From Metabacillus endolithicus (GTDB lineage: Bacteria > Bacillota > Bacilli > Bacillales > Bacillaceae), in the NCBI RefSeq assembly GCF_023078335.1, contig NZ_CP095550.1, positions 248,001 through 312,000 on the forward strand: a stretch of 64,000 nucleotides of DNA. Reading direction: 5' to 3'. Positions within the stretch are counted from its first letter, which is position 1. Each line of letters starts with the position of its first letter. The translations under genes and the position numbers were made by a program. Positions 18,608-26,920 of the stretch are shown here, piece by piece. The notes under the pieces were generated by a model. It did no database searches. It saw only the letters and a program-made list of their open reading frames with translations, and was not told the DNA's origin.

Positions 18608-18694
18608 ATGAATATTATTCTCTGGATTGCTGTTTTCTCAGGTGTTTATATCGCCATTTTCGGAGCTAATCACAAAAGAAAAAATGAAACTTAG
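18608..18694 (+). CDS. 28-residue single-pass membrane peptide
   Basis: The ORF MNIILWIAVFSGVYIAIFGA then NHKRKNET has one membrane helix and a basic tail. AAGGGAGCTGATAAGT precedes the ATG and a strong terminator follows 35 bp later. It is the only coding candidate between two array repeats. Function unknown. Confidence 0.6.
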   Translation: MNIILWIAVFSGVYIAIFGANHKRKNET

Positions 18695-18728
18695 TATATG
18701 AGAATCGCTTCTCAAACACCTCTTAATT

Positions 18729-18759
18729 AAACTGTCCTCCTGGAACAGTTTATTTTTTT
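18729..18759 (+). terminator. Intrinsic terminator of the 28-residue peptide gene
   Basis: AAACTGT-CCTCCTGGA-ACAGTTT followed by ATTTTTTTG. It is plus-strand specific. Confidence 0.75.
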
Positions 18760-18833
18760 GTTACACATAATACGTCGAATAAATAGACACCATATATTTA
18801 TATTAAACAAAGGCGCTTCTTTTGAGGAAGACT
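18758..18833 (+). repeat. Array hairpin repeat, degenerate stem
   Basis: The left end TTGTTACACATAATACGTCG and right end GGCGCTTCTTTTGAGGAAGA are kept. The middle is AT-rich and diverged. Confidence 0.55.
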
Positions 18834-18901
18834 CGAATTCAAGATATAAGTAAAATAAAGTCGTTTAATTTGATTGATGAATCCTCAGGTTACTCCTGAT
18901 C

Positions 18902-19335
18902 TTATATCATCTTTTTAAAACAAATAATTCGATTTGCTTCACTAAATCCTAATTTAAGATGCATTGATAAGCTTTTTTCATTTTCTAATTCACAGTCACT
19001 AGCAAACTCGTGACAACCTTTTTCTTAGCCCATTTCTCACAAGCATTAATTAAATTTTTAGCAAAGCCTTGTTTGCGAAATGCCTCTTTTACGTAAAGTC
19101 CCTCTAAATATCCTACCGGACTTGAACTTGTCCCTTCAACATAATCATATCTCAGTTGGCATTGTGCAAATCCAATTGGTTCGCTGTCATAATAAGCTAA
19201 AATAACCGTTGCATCAGGCTGAGCAATAAGATGCGTCATTTCTTGCATATAATCCTCTAAAGTGTGATCTGGCCAAAGTAGTAAAGCAAGGTGAGCAGCT
19301 TCTTTTGCTTCCGGTAATGTCGCCTCTTTTAGCAT
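18902..19335 (-). pseudogene. Aminoglycoside 6'-N-acetyltransferase-like GNAT, frameshifted
   Basis: From the ATG of MLKEATLPEAKEAAHLALLL (behind TTGGAGGTTTTAT) the frame carries the AAC(6') signature QLRYDYVEGTSSSPVGYLEG and LYVKEAFRKQGFAKNL. Near 19020 one missing G in AAAAAGGTTGTC ends it early. The other frame holds the expected tail: GCHEFASDCELENEKSLSMH and LGFSEANRIICFKK, to a stop at 18902. Intact, it would be about 144 residues and could acetylate aminoglycosides; specificity is unproven. Confidence 0.8.
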
Positions 19336-19401
19336 ATAAAACCTCCAAATTAATTTTTCCATTTGATTAAGTTACTAATATATTCTATTTTCATTAATCC
19401 T

Positions 19402-19467
19402 AACCCTTCTTTATCCCGTGAAAAAAGCTTTTCTTTGTTCTGGAAAAGCGCTTTTATAGTTGAAGAT
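19402..19467 (+). repeat. Array hairpin repeat
   Basis: AACCCTTCTTTATCCCGTG, stem AAAAGCTTTTC / GAAAAGCGCTTTT, tail ATAGTTGAAGAT. It ends 12 bp before the next minus-strand stop. Confidence 0.85.
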
Positions 19468-19478
19468 TGCACCTTAAC

Positions 19479-19718
19479 TCAAGCACGGATAGTTAAAGAA
19501 GCATAGCCGTTCATTAAAGTATTATTTATCTTTTTTAGTATCAAGTTTTCTTGAACTGTAAAAACATAATAAATTTCAGTAACCAGAGAAATAAGAAATG
19601 GAATAATTGCAAGTATAGGCATTATAACTGCCCAATAAAGTAAAAATGCACTTATTGCAAATATTAAACAACTCACTATAAATAAAAAACTTGATGCAAA
19701 TTCTCTTAATGCAAGCAA
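19479..19718 (-). CDS. Small two-segment membrane protein
   Basis: The start is placed at the TTG of MLALREFASSFLFIV because AAAGGGAGGTGGA lies just upstream; longer frames lack a site. 79 residues hold segments at about 8-30 and 35-57, then a polar tail (QENLILKKINNTLMNGYASL). Family not recognised. Confidence 0.6.
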   Translation of the reverse strand: MLALREFASSFLFIVSCLIFAISAFLLYWAVIMPILAIIPFLISLVTEIYYVFTVQENLILKKINNTLMNGYASLTIRA

Positions 19719-19823
19719 GGCATCCACCTCCCTTTGTAACATAAATTTTAGCATTTTTTCTATAACTAAACTGCTCCGTTTAAGTGAACCTCTTCAAAAT
19801 ATCTAGCGATTTCTAAGTGATTT

Positions 19824-19898
19824 TCTCAAATCTGACATTTCAACAACAGAAGTAAGCACCTTTCCTTGTTCCAGAAAGGCGCTTCTATTGTTGAATAT
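19824..19898 (+). repeat. Array hairpin repeat, full length
   Basis: CTCAAATCTGACATTTCAAC, CCTTTCCTTGTTCCAGAAAG, GGCGCTTCTATTGTTGAATA. It abuts the stop of the PBP gene. Confidence 0.85.
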
Positions 19899-19903
19899 GA
19901 CCT

Positions 19904-22012
19904 TTACTTTAATTTTATAGAAAGTTTGTTTCCTTCTTTAATTTCTTTACCTTCACCTATACTTTGTGAAGTTACAAATCCATTTCCTTCATGTTGAATT
20001 TCTAGTCCAGTTAAGCTACTTAGTTTCATAACATCAGAAAGGCTCCATCCAGTTATATCAGGCATTACCTTTTTACCTTCTGTCTTTATTAATACTTTTG
20101 AACCCTTTAACAACTCTGTTCCTTTAATTGGTTCTGTCTCTATTACCTTTTTTCCTCGACCAAGTATTATAGGTTCTAACCCTTTGTCTTTTAGGATGCT
20201 AACTGAATTCTTAACTGATTTTTCTTTATAGGATTCCATGATTGTTGGTGTTACTTCTTCACTGTTACTATTGTTATTGTCTACATCAGAAGTAGCGTTT
20301 AGCTTTTTAAGACTATAATCCATTACAGTATTAAATATTTCCGAAACAGCATTTGCTCCTACTTGATCTGCCTTCAAATTTGGTTTTTCAACTGCAACAT
20401 ACATTATCAACCTAGGGTCTTCTGCAGGAGCCATTCCTAAAAATGAAAACATATAATTATTTCTCCCAACTTGATAACCCCCTTCACCGTCAGAAATTTG
20501 TGCAGTTCCTGTTTTACCAGCAACCTGAAAATCATTTAGCTGAAAGTGGGTTCCTGTACCATCCGTTACAACAGAGGTTAGTAATTCTCTTGTCTTCTTA
20601 GCTGTTTCGGCACTTACTGGGTTATTCAAAACTTTAGGTTTGTTTTCTTCAAGAATTCCCCCACTTTCATCCGTAATTTTCTTTATGACGTAAGGCTTCA
20701 TCATCTTACCATCGTTCGCGATAGAAGAAGCTGCAGTAACTAATTGAATTGGAGTAAAAGTAGATCCTTGACCAAACGCTGTGGTAGCTTTTTCAATTGG
20801 ACGATTATAAACGAATTTACCTAATCCTTCATTACCCATATCTATTCCTGTTTTTTTATCAAATCCAAACTCCTGTAAGTAACGATAGAACCTATCAAAG
20901 CCTAATTTGTCTTTTGCTAGGATAGTAAATGCGACATTTGACGAAAGCTCAACACCCTTATCATATGTAATTATTCCCCAGCCCGTTTTATTGTGATCAT
21001 GGATCAATTCACCAGTAACTTCTATTGCTCCTGATTTATATTTCTCTTGGCCATGATAAACCCCTTCATTAATAGCAGCTGCAAGTGTAAATATCTTCAT
21101 TGTAGAGCCAGGTTCAAAGGAAGATGACAAGGCATAGTTCAAATAATTAACTTCATTTTGCTCATTGGGATAAATTGAGGGTCTATTACTTAGAGCTACT
21201 ATCTCACCAGTTTTAGGGTCCATCACAATCCCTATGATTTTTTCAGGATTGTATTCTTTAACAACTTGATTCATTGAGTCTTCTAGAATCGTCTGAATGT
21301 TCATATCTAATGTTGTATATATATTGTTTCCATTTTGAGGAGGCTTAGATTTTGAATCTTCCTGAGGCAAATCATAGCCTAATCCTATAAACCCATCAAT
21401 CTTCTTTTTTATGTATCCATCTGTCCCTAATAACTCTTCTGAATATTCCTTTTCGATGCCTGATATACCTATACCATCGAAATCAGTGATTCCTACAATG
21501 TGTGAAGCAAAATCACCTAATGGGTAAGTTCTTCTAATATCTGGAGCAAAGATGATTCCTGGAAGATCGAGATCACTTATTTCTTGCATTTGCGTAAACG
21601 TTATATTTCTTCCTATTTTACCTAACTCTACTTGATATGCTTTACTATCACTTAACGATTTTTCAATAGCTTTGGAATCAGTTTTTAATACTCTAGCCAA
21701 TTTTGCTGCAGTATCTGGAATGTCTTTTATATGGTTTGGGTTTTCTTTGCTAAGTACACCTATCACTGTATATACTTGTGAATCGACTGCAATTTTTTCA
21801 CCATCGCTAGTAAGTATTTCTCCTTTTTTCCCTTCTAGAATACCTTCTTTTGTTATTCTAGTTTCCTTATTTTCAACAAGATTCACACCATCTACTGTTC
21901 CAGTTATCATAATATACAGGAAGCGAAATAAGACTACTAAAAACAAAACAAAAAAAATTAATGATAGAAATACAGATCCTCGATTCATATTTACTAACTT
22001 TTTATCATTCAT
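19904..22012 (-). CDS. Class B penicillin-binding protein (PBP2B/SpoVD type) with PASTA domains
   Basis: The start is taken at MNDKKLVNMNRGSVFL behind AATGAGGTATATG. About 700 residues: a cytoplasmic stub, one membrane anchor (about 14-36), a dimerisation domain to about 210, and a transpeptidase with SSFEPGSTMKIFT (catalytic Ser), ELSSNVAFT (SxN) and VAGKTGTAQ (KTG). Two C-terminal PASTA repeats follow. It cross-links septal peptidoglycan. It lies outside any division cluster, alone in the array, so it is probably a second copy. Confidence 0.9.
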   Translation of the reverse strand: MNDKKLVNMNRGSVFLSLIFFVLFLVVLFRFLYIMITGTVDGVNLVENKETRITKEGILEGKKGEILTSDGEKIAVDSQVYTVIGVLSKENPNHIKDIPDTAAKLARVLKTDSKAIEKSLSDSKAYQVELGKIGRNITFTQMQEISDLDLPGIIFAPDIRRTYPLGDFASHIVGITDFDGIGISGIEKEYSEELLGTDGYIKKKIDGFIGLGYDLPQEDSKSKPPQNGNNIYTTLDMNIQTILEDSMNQVVKEYNPEKIIGIVMDPKTGEIVALSNRPSIYPNEQNEVNYLNYALSSSFEPGSTMKIFTLAAAINEGVYHGQEKYKSGAIEVTGELIHDHNKTGWGIITYDKGVELSSNVAFTILAKDKLGFDRFYRYLQEFGFDKKTGIDMGNEGLGKFVYNRPIEKATTAFGQGSTFTPIQLVTAASSIANDGKMMKPYVIKKITDESGGILEENKPKVLNNPVSAETAKKTRELLTSVVTDGTGTHFQLNDFQVAGKTGTAQISDGEGGYQVGRNNYMFSFLGMAPAEDPRLIMYVAVEKPNLKADQVGANAVSEIFNTVMDYSLKKLNATSDVDNNNSNSEEVTPTIMESYKEKSVKNSVSILKDKGLEPIILGRGKKVIETEPIKGTELLKGSKVLIKTEGKKVMPDITGWSLSDVMKLSSLTGLEIQHEGNGFVTSQSIGEGKEIKEGNKLSIKLK

Positions 22013-22140
22013 CATATACCTCATTTTCATTGTCTAGTGTATAGTGATTTTAGGAATATTTTAACATGTAAATTTTTTTACAGAAACCTTAGAGTTAAAT
22101 GGATAAAAAGATTCATTTTTAAATTTCCTTGAATATAAAA

Positions 22141-22179
22141 AAGTGCTTATCCTTAATTTTTTAAGGATAAGCATTTTTT
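22141..22179. terminator. Terminator-like hairpin
   Basis: AGTGCTTATCCTTAA pairs with TTAAGGATAAGCATT and is followed by TTTTTTGG; mirrored A-runs suit either direction. It overlaps the 3' end of the small membrane ORF on the minus strand. Confidence 0.6.
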
Positions 22180-22313
22180 GGTAGACATTTACTGATTGAA
22201 AACTTTGAATTTTTATCTTTCTTTTTAAACACTTCGGTAGTAAAACCTATAATACAAATTAATAATATTAAGAATGGTATAACGATAGGAAACAAAAAAA
22301 CCAGTAAATCCAA
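22161..22313 (-). CDS. Possible 50-residue membrane peptide
   Basis: A TTG start (MDLLVFLFPIVIPFLILLIC) follows GTGGAGGGGAAGACC, a good ribosome site. One membrane helix is followed by a basic tail (FKKKDKNSKFS). The stop falls inside the hairpin at 22141-22179, which is unusual. Low-to-moderate support. Confidence 0.4.
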   Translation of the reverse strand: MDLLVFLFPIVIPFLILLICIIGFTTEVFKKKDKNSKFSISKCLPKNAYP

Positions 22314-22386
22314 GGTCTTCCCCTCCACTCATATTAGTTTATATATGATATGAAGTTCACTTATGTCAAAAGACTCGGTTAATTTA

Positions 22387-22420
22387 CTGGTCCTCAACAA
22401 CAGCGCTTTGTTTGTTGAAG
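22387..22420 (+). repeat. Short array repeat with both ends and no stem
   Basis: CTGGTCCTCAACAA, CAGCGCTTTG and TTTGTTGAAG: the CAACAA / TTGTTG ends pair around the GCGC core, which shows the terminal inverted repeat clearly. Confidence 0.7.
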
Positions 22421-22648
22421 AACAGTGTTAGGAATCTTATTATTTAATTACCTAGACTTTCAGGCAGAAATACTCCTCAATTTCAGGTAGCTGAAATTAG
22501 CAGATTAATTACTATACGAGTTGCACCTTTTTGATGTAGATTTTTTATATATTATAAATTTATACGAACATAAGTACTTGAAGTGCGGCAATTAATCAGT
22601 TATACTGATTATCAGTTAAACTTACTTTACAAGGAGGTAAATATTGCT

Positions 22649-23071
22649 TTGGAAAAATGGAATCAATCTTATGGTTTTTTGCTTGGAAAAGTTCTTCAGC
22701 AAATGGAAACTAAATTTGCTGAGGGACTTGTACCATATGCAATTAACGCTAGACAATATGGGGTACTTTTATTTATTAATGGGAATCCTTATTCATCACA
22801 AAAGGATATTTCTGAAAACCTACAAATTGATCGGACAACAATGGTAAGTCATATCGATCATTTAGAAGCTTTAGGGTTTGTAGAAAGGACAAGGAATCCT
22901 AATGACAGAAGGTCCTATAGTCTTTTGGTTACATCTAAAGGGAATGAAGTATTAGATTCACGCTGGGATTTTCTAATCAATACGGAATTAGATGTATTAG
23001 GCCTCTTTAAGCGATCAAGAAAAACAATTGCTAAAGGATTTTCTTGTAAAAATTTGGAGTTCACTTTATAA
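22649..23071 (+). CDS. MarR-family transcriptional regulator, C-terminus frameshifted
   Basis: The start is put at the TTG of MEKWNQSYGFLLGK, downstream of AAGGAGG; the longer frame from 22583 has no site. The winged helix is clear: YGVLLFINGNPYSSQKDISE, QIDRTTMVSHIDHLEALGFV and NPNDRRSYSLLVT. Near 23000 the frame slips. The alternative frame reads ASLSDQEKQLLKDFLVKIWS, the expected dimerisation helix. It probably regulates the rhodanese gene 19 bp downstream. Confidence 0.8.
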   Translation: MEKWNQSYGFLLGKVLQQMETKFAEGLVPYAINARQYGVLLFINGNPYSSQKDISENLQIDRTTMVSHIDHLEALGFVERTRNPNDRRSYSLLVTSKGNEVLDSRWDFLINTELDVLGLFKRSRKTIAKGFSCKNLEFTL

Positions 23072-23089
23072 CTGGAGGGTATCTTAATT

Positions 23090-23485
23090 ATGAACGCACT
23101 TGATTATTTTAATGCACGTCTAGAAGCAACGATTAGCCCAATGGATTATCTGAGATTGGCACAGGTCGATCCAGAAAAATACTTTTTGATTGATGTAAGA
23201 AATGGTCCTCAACATGTAAGAAGCCTAACAATTAAGGATGCTAATATCATTCCCCAACAGGAGTTGTCGGATCATTTACATAAAATTCCGAAAGATAAAG
23301 AAATTATTGTTTATTGTTGGGATGTCTGGTGTAACACAGCAGCCAAAGTGGCAACTTTTCTATTAGAACATGGCTATAAAGTAAAAGAGTTGACCGGAGG
23401 TATTGCAGCTTGGAAAGAGATGAATTTCCCTGTCTCTGATTCTTCTAATGATGCAAATCTTTCGTCTGATAGTTGCGGGTGCTGA
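23090..23485 (+). CDS. Rhodanese-domain sulfurtransferase
   Basis: 131 residues behind CTGGAGGGTATC. A single rhodanese fold: YFLIDVRNGPQHVRSLTIKD, then the active-site segment IIVYCWDVWCNTAAKVATF and LTGGIAAWKEM. The first Cys of CWDVWC is the likely persulfide carrier. A second Cys pair (SCGC) ends the protein. It sits in an apparent operon with the MarR regulator and the EVE protein. Confidence 0.88.
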   Translation: MNALDYFNARLEATISPMDYLRLAQVDPEKYFLIDVRNGPQHVRSLTIKDANIIPQQELSDHLHKIPKDKEIIVYCWDVWCNTAAKVATFLLEHGYKVKELTGGIAAWKEMNFPVSDSSNDANLSSDSCGC

Positions 23486-23490
23486 ATCTA

Positions 23491-23934
23491 ATGCAAAATA
23501 ACAGGTATTGGATCGGGGTTGCTTCACGTGACCATGTAAAAAATGCAGTGCAAGGTGGGTTTGCTCAACTTTGTCATGGCAAACAAACACCTTTGAAAAA
23601 GATGAATACTGGTGATTGGATTATTTATTACTCACCTAAAGTCAAATTCAAAGAAAGTACTCCACATCAAAAATTTACTGCAATCGGAAAAGTTTTAGCT
23701 GATGATGTCATTCAGGTTGATATGGGCAATAATTTCATACCTTTCCGAAGAAGTATAGATTTTATTTCTTGTAATGAAACACCTATTCAACCATTAATTT
23801 CACAACTATCCTTTATTAAAAGTACAAAATACTGGGGTTATACTTTTCGATATGGTCATTTAGAGATCAGTGAAAAAGATTTTAAACTAATTGCAGAAAA
23901 CATGGTTAATGAGAAGGAGATTAGCATATTCTAA
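23491..23934 (+). CDS. EVE-domain (UPF0310) protein
   Basis: 147 residues. NRYWIGVASRDHVKNAVQGG and WIIYYSPKVKF mark the EVE domain, a PUA-like fold proposed to bind modified DNA or RNA bases. The start overlaps the rhodanese end region without a strong ribosome site, so translational coupling is likely. A terminator overlaps its stop. Confidence 0.87.
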   Translation: MQNNRYWIGVASRDHVKNAVQGGFAQLCHGKQTPLKKMNTGDWIIYYSPKVKFKESTPHQKFTAIGKVLADDVIQVDMGNNFIPFRRSIDFISCNETPIQPLISQLSFIKSTKYWGYTFRYGHLEISEKDFKLIAENMVNEKEISIF

Positions 23935-23946
23935 TCTCCTTCTTTT
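23912..23946 (+). terminator. Intrinsic terminator of the marR-rhodanese-EVE operon
   Basis: AGAAGGAGATTAG pairs with CTAATCTCCTTCT around CATATT, followed by TTTCT. Confidence 0.85.
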
Positions 23947-24040
23947 CTATAGTAAATCACAACAACTAGAAAATCTTCTTTAGCTAAAACTAATCTTCTG
24001 CTTAAATGTAACCAATCACAATCTCCATTTCTTTCTAATT

Positions 24041-24109
24041 AATCTTAAACTAGCCCTTAACATGACATACTTATCTTTATTCAAGATAAGCGCTTTGTTT
24101 GTTGAATAT
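24041..24109 (+). repeat. Array hairpin repeat, full length
   Basis: AATCTTAAACTAGCCCTTAA, stem CTTATCTTTATTCAAGATAAG, tail CGCTTTGTTTGTTGAATAT. Confidence 0.85.
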
Positions 24110-24208
24110 CAGTTGAATAAAATGAGTGATTGTACATTTTATTCTTAGAACTACGTACACTATAACTTAATAAATGTTATAATTATCCAAAAAATAAAGG
24201 AGATAATT

Positions 24209-24391
24209 ATGTACATTGGTGATTTTCTTTATTCAGCTGTTATAATCTCTTTACTACTTTTAGGAGCTATTTCGTTTACTCTTTTTATTCGAAGGCTGCT
24301 TATCAATACTAAGGCGAATGTTAGCACGTCTGACGATATTAATAAGAAATTAGATAGAATTATTGAATTGCTTGAAAAACAGTCTAAATAA
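24209..24391 (+). CDS. DUF4083 small membrane protein
   Basis: 60 residues behind ATAAAGGAGATAATT. One membrane helix (VIISLLLLGAISFTLFIRRL) is followed by a short charged coiled coil, INKKLDRIIELLEKQSK, which is the DUF4083 signature. Function unknown. It occupies an array unit alone, with its own terminator. Confidence 0.8.
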   Translation: MYIGDFLYSAVIISLLLLGAISFTLFIRRLLINTKANVSTSDDINKKLDRIIELLEKQSK

Positions 24392-24407
24392 TAATTTTAA
24401 TTGTTTT

Positions 24408-24436
24408 GATGCTCTTTACGTATGGAGCATCTTTTT
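24408..24436 (+). terminator. Intrinsic terminator of the DUF4083 gene
   Basis: GATGCTC-TTTACGTAT-GGAGCATC then TTTTTAG. Confidence 0.85.
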
Positions 24437-24461
24437 AGTTCTGCCTGCGGAACATTTCGAA

Positions 24462-24540
24462 TTCAACTCTGCAATATAATAGCCTTAAACTGGAATAAGC
24501 ACCTTCCTTATTCCAGAAAAGCTTTTCGTTTGTTGAAGAT
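24462..24540 (+). repeat. Array hairpin repeat, full length
   Basis: The left end TTCAACTCTGCAATATAATA is followed by GCCTTAAACTGGAATAAGC, TTCCTTATTCCAGAAAAGC and CGTTTGTTGAAGAT. Confidence 0.85.
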
Positions 24541-24596
24541 TGCTATTTCACCAACTAATTGTATTATGTAAATTATAACTATCTAGTTTCTTTGGT

Positions 24597-24989
24597 TTAT
24601 TTATCAATTTTCAAAGTAAAACTTTCTATTTTCTCATCCCATTCAACAGTTAAAATAAACTCGTCATCTTCTTGAACAAAAGCACACCCACTACAGTTGC
24701 CAACTTCTACTTCCAAAACTACGCCTTTTCTTAATACACCCGTACCACTAGACGAACCTGTATCGGTTTCAATATGATACTTTATTTTACTTCCTCCGAT
24801 GCTTTCAAGATCGTCCCCTTGATATTGAAGTATTAAACTCTGTATTTCCTTATCACCTGTTTGCATTACATCTATCTTAGCTATCCAATTGTCACCTTCT
24901 GTAGTATATGTTACATTTTTTTGTGTTTGACAAGCAGTAATTAATAGTAATAAAACTAATAATAATGTTGTTGAAAATTTCTTAAACAC
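24597..24989 (-). CDS. Lipoprotein, unknown function
   Basis: The start is the GTG of MFKKFSTTLLLVLLL behind GAGGGTGGTAATA; the longer frame to 25073 lacks a site. The lipobox LITAC gives an anchored 130-residue protein. Motif VGNCSGCAFV holds a CxxC that could bind metal or be redox active. No family recognised. Confidence 0.7.
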   Translation of the reverse strand: MFKKFSTTLLLVLLLLITACQTQKNVTYTTEGDNWIAKIDVMQTGDKEIQSLILQYQGDDLESIGGSKIKYHIETDTGSSSGTGVLRKGVVLEVEVGNCSGCAFVQEDDEFILTVEWDEKIESFTLKIDK

Positions 24990-25124
24990 TATTACCACCC
25001 TCTCAATGCTATAATACACAATCATATTACCATAAATTTCAATTTCAAATTCCTCTCCTGTAAAAATATTCAAAAATCCTAAAGGGAATTCTACAACTAC
25101 TTTTTTATGAATTTTTCTTCATCG

Positions 25125-25204
25125 TTGTTCTACAAACTGACCCTATAAATAAAAAAGCTACTATCCTTATTTAATAAAGAACAGCGCTTTTTATTGTTGA
25201 AGAT
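25125..25204 (+). repeat. Array hairpin repeat, full length
   Basis: The left end TTGTTCTACAAACTGACCCT and right end CAGCGCTTTTTATTGTTGAA flank a diverged middle with TTATTTAATAAAGAA. Confidence 0.8.
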
Positions 25205-25237
25205 CATTTTTGAATTAAAGCCGCGTTGTCAAAGAAT

Positions 25238-25900
25238 TTATTTTCTTCGTAATAAATTTTTGTATAGCTTTAAATGAGAAAAAGGGTCAACCTCATCTTC
25301 ATTAGGAACATATATCTCTTTATCATGATAAGGGAGTGTAATCTGTTTCCAATCCTTATTATTTTCTGTTTCACCTGGCAAACATGATATGAACAATTCA
25401 TAACCTTCACCATCACTAGATGAGGTCCCCAACCGTCCTTCTCCATATTGAATAGCATTGTCAATAACATCTCTTAATTCTTTTAGTGCTGTTTTGTTCC
25501 CAACTATTATTGCATCATCATGCCAGTGTTTTTGACCATATATATGCAGATACGAAGATTCTGTATAACCCTCTTTCTTTTCTGCAATCACTTTTATGAA
25601 TTTAGAAATAAGTATTTCGTGAGATATATCAGTTGTAAATACATCCATTTCTGTGTGGCTTTGACCAAACATTTCTTCAAACTGCTGAATAAAAGGAGTT
25701 ACTTCCACAAATAAGATAAGAACATCTTTAAAAAAATATGTACGAATTAATGTATCTTGTTTTTCATAACAAGCAAATGTAACAGTTGGAGATAACTCTT
25801 CAAACTGTACTCTTTTGATCTTAAATTGTTTTCTCTTTCCAATATTAGATGATATAGAAAGGCTAGTGTCAATACCAATAAATAATGATGTGTTTGCCAA
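25238..25900 (-). CDS. Conserved-looking cytosolic protein of unknown function
   Basis: About 220 residues. The likely start is the TTG of MANTSLFIGIDTSLSIS behind AAAGGGGTAAGGG. Visible features are YLHIYGQKHWHDDAIIVGNK with two His, and an acidic C-terminal part (PNEDEVDPFSHLKLYK). No membrane segment or signal peptide. I do not recognise the family. It is followed by an array repeat. Confidence 0.6.
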   Translation of the reverse strand: MANTSLFIGIDTSLSISSNIGKRKQFKIKRVQFEELSPTVTFACYEKQDTLIRTYFFKDVLILFVEVTPFIQQFEEMFGQSHTEMDVFTTDISHEILISKFIKVIAEKKEGYTESSYLHIYGQKHWHDDAIIVGNKTALKELRDVIDNAIQYGEGRLGTSSSDGEGYELFISCLPGETENNKDWKQITLPYHDKEIYVPNEDEVDPFSHLKLYKNLLRRK

Positions 25901-26140
25901 AACCCTTACCCCTTTACATTTCAATTGATTAAAACCAATCTAAAATACCAATATGTGATTATTTTCCAATAGCAATGCATATCATTGTATATGTTAATTT
26001 AACAAAGTAATTATTGATTCCCTGTAACTAGATCAAAAGGAACCTCCTCACCATTACTAAAAGACTTAATATTATACAAAGCTGTTTTTACATTTTATCT
26101 TGAGCCTTTAGTTTTAGTGTAAGCCTATTCATTCTATATT

Positions 26141-26710
26141 TTAATTCTGTATAACTAAATCGGCTTGTTCTATTGGCGAAACTGTTTTCATATAATAATC
26201 TTCTGCTTTCCAGTATCTTTTTTCAAACTTCTCAATGTTATTTTGCGAATCAACACTTTCACGTTTGAATCTCTCTTCTCGTATACAATTCAGAAAAATA
26301 ATAAAATCGAAGTAATTTCTCCACTCTTTTCTTTGTAAAAACACTCCTTCGATAATAATTAGACATGTATCTGGTACCTTGACCGAACATAATTTTTGTG
26401 AATCTGAATTATAGTCATATGTTAATAATTTCAATTCATTAGATTCTTTAAGCCTTTTGAATAAATTCTCTTTTAGCCATTCTACATCCCATTGCAAATT
26501 GTAATATTCATACCACTCTTCATTACCAGTGCTATAACGTCTTTCTCTCTCTACAATGTAATCGTCTATATGTAAAACACAAGAAAAAATATCTTTTTCT
26601 TGAATATGCTCTTCGATGTTTCTTACTAATGTTGTTTTACCTGAGCGACTTAATCCATCTATTCCGAGTACAACCTTTTTACCTTTTTCAACTTTTGGAA
26701 TGTTTTTCAA
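26141..26710 (-). CDS. Uridine-kinase-like P-loop kinase
   Basis: 189 residues. Walker A is VVLGIDGLSRSGKTTLVRNI; LHIDDYIVERERRY supplies the Asp pair used by uridine/pantothenate-kinase-like enzymes; IIIEGVFLQRKEWRNYFDF fits Walker B. The start is uncertain: the TTG at 26710 has a weak site, while an in-frame ATT eight codons upstream sits behind AGGTGGGATTAGGG. The substrate is unknown. Confidence 0.82.
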   Translation of the reverse strand: MKNIPKVEKGKKVVLGIDGLSRSGKTTLVRNIEEHIQEKDIFSCVLHIDDYIVERERRYSTGNEEWYEYYNLQWDVEWLKENLFKRLKESNELKLLTYDYNSDSQKLCSVKVPDTCLIIIEGVFLQRKEWRNYFDFIIFLNCIREERFKRESVDSQNNIEKFEKRYWKAEDYYMKTVSPIEQADLVIQN

Positions 26711-26828
26711 TAATGTTGTTATTTTATCTTCAATGCCCTAATCCCACCTATTTTTAATATACATAATTACATTAACCTGTTCCGTTCGTTAAAGTGTAAC
26801 TCTCTTAGCAAACTCAATTTCATTTTAA

Positions 26829-26904
26829 TTGTTCTTCAAGTGTTTGTCCTTAATAAAATAAGCACCTTCCTTGTTTCCAGAAAAGCGCTTTGTTTGTCGA
26901 ATAT
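26829..26904 (+). repeat. Array hairpin repeat, full length
   Basis: TTGTTCTTCAAGTGTTTGTC, CTTCCTTGTTTCCAGAAAAG, CGCTTTGTTTGTCGAATAT. Confidence 0.85.
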
Positions 26905-26920
26905 TGTTATTTAAAAACTA

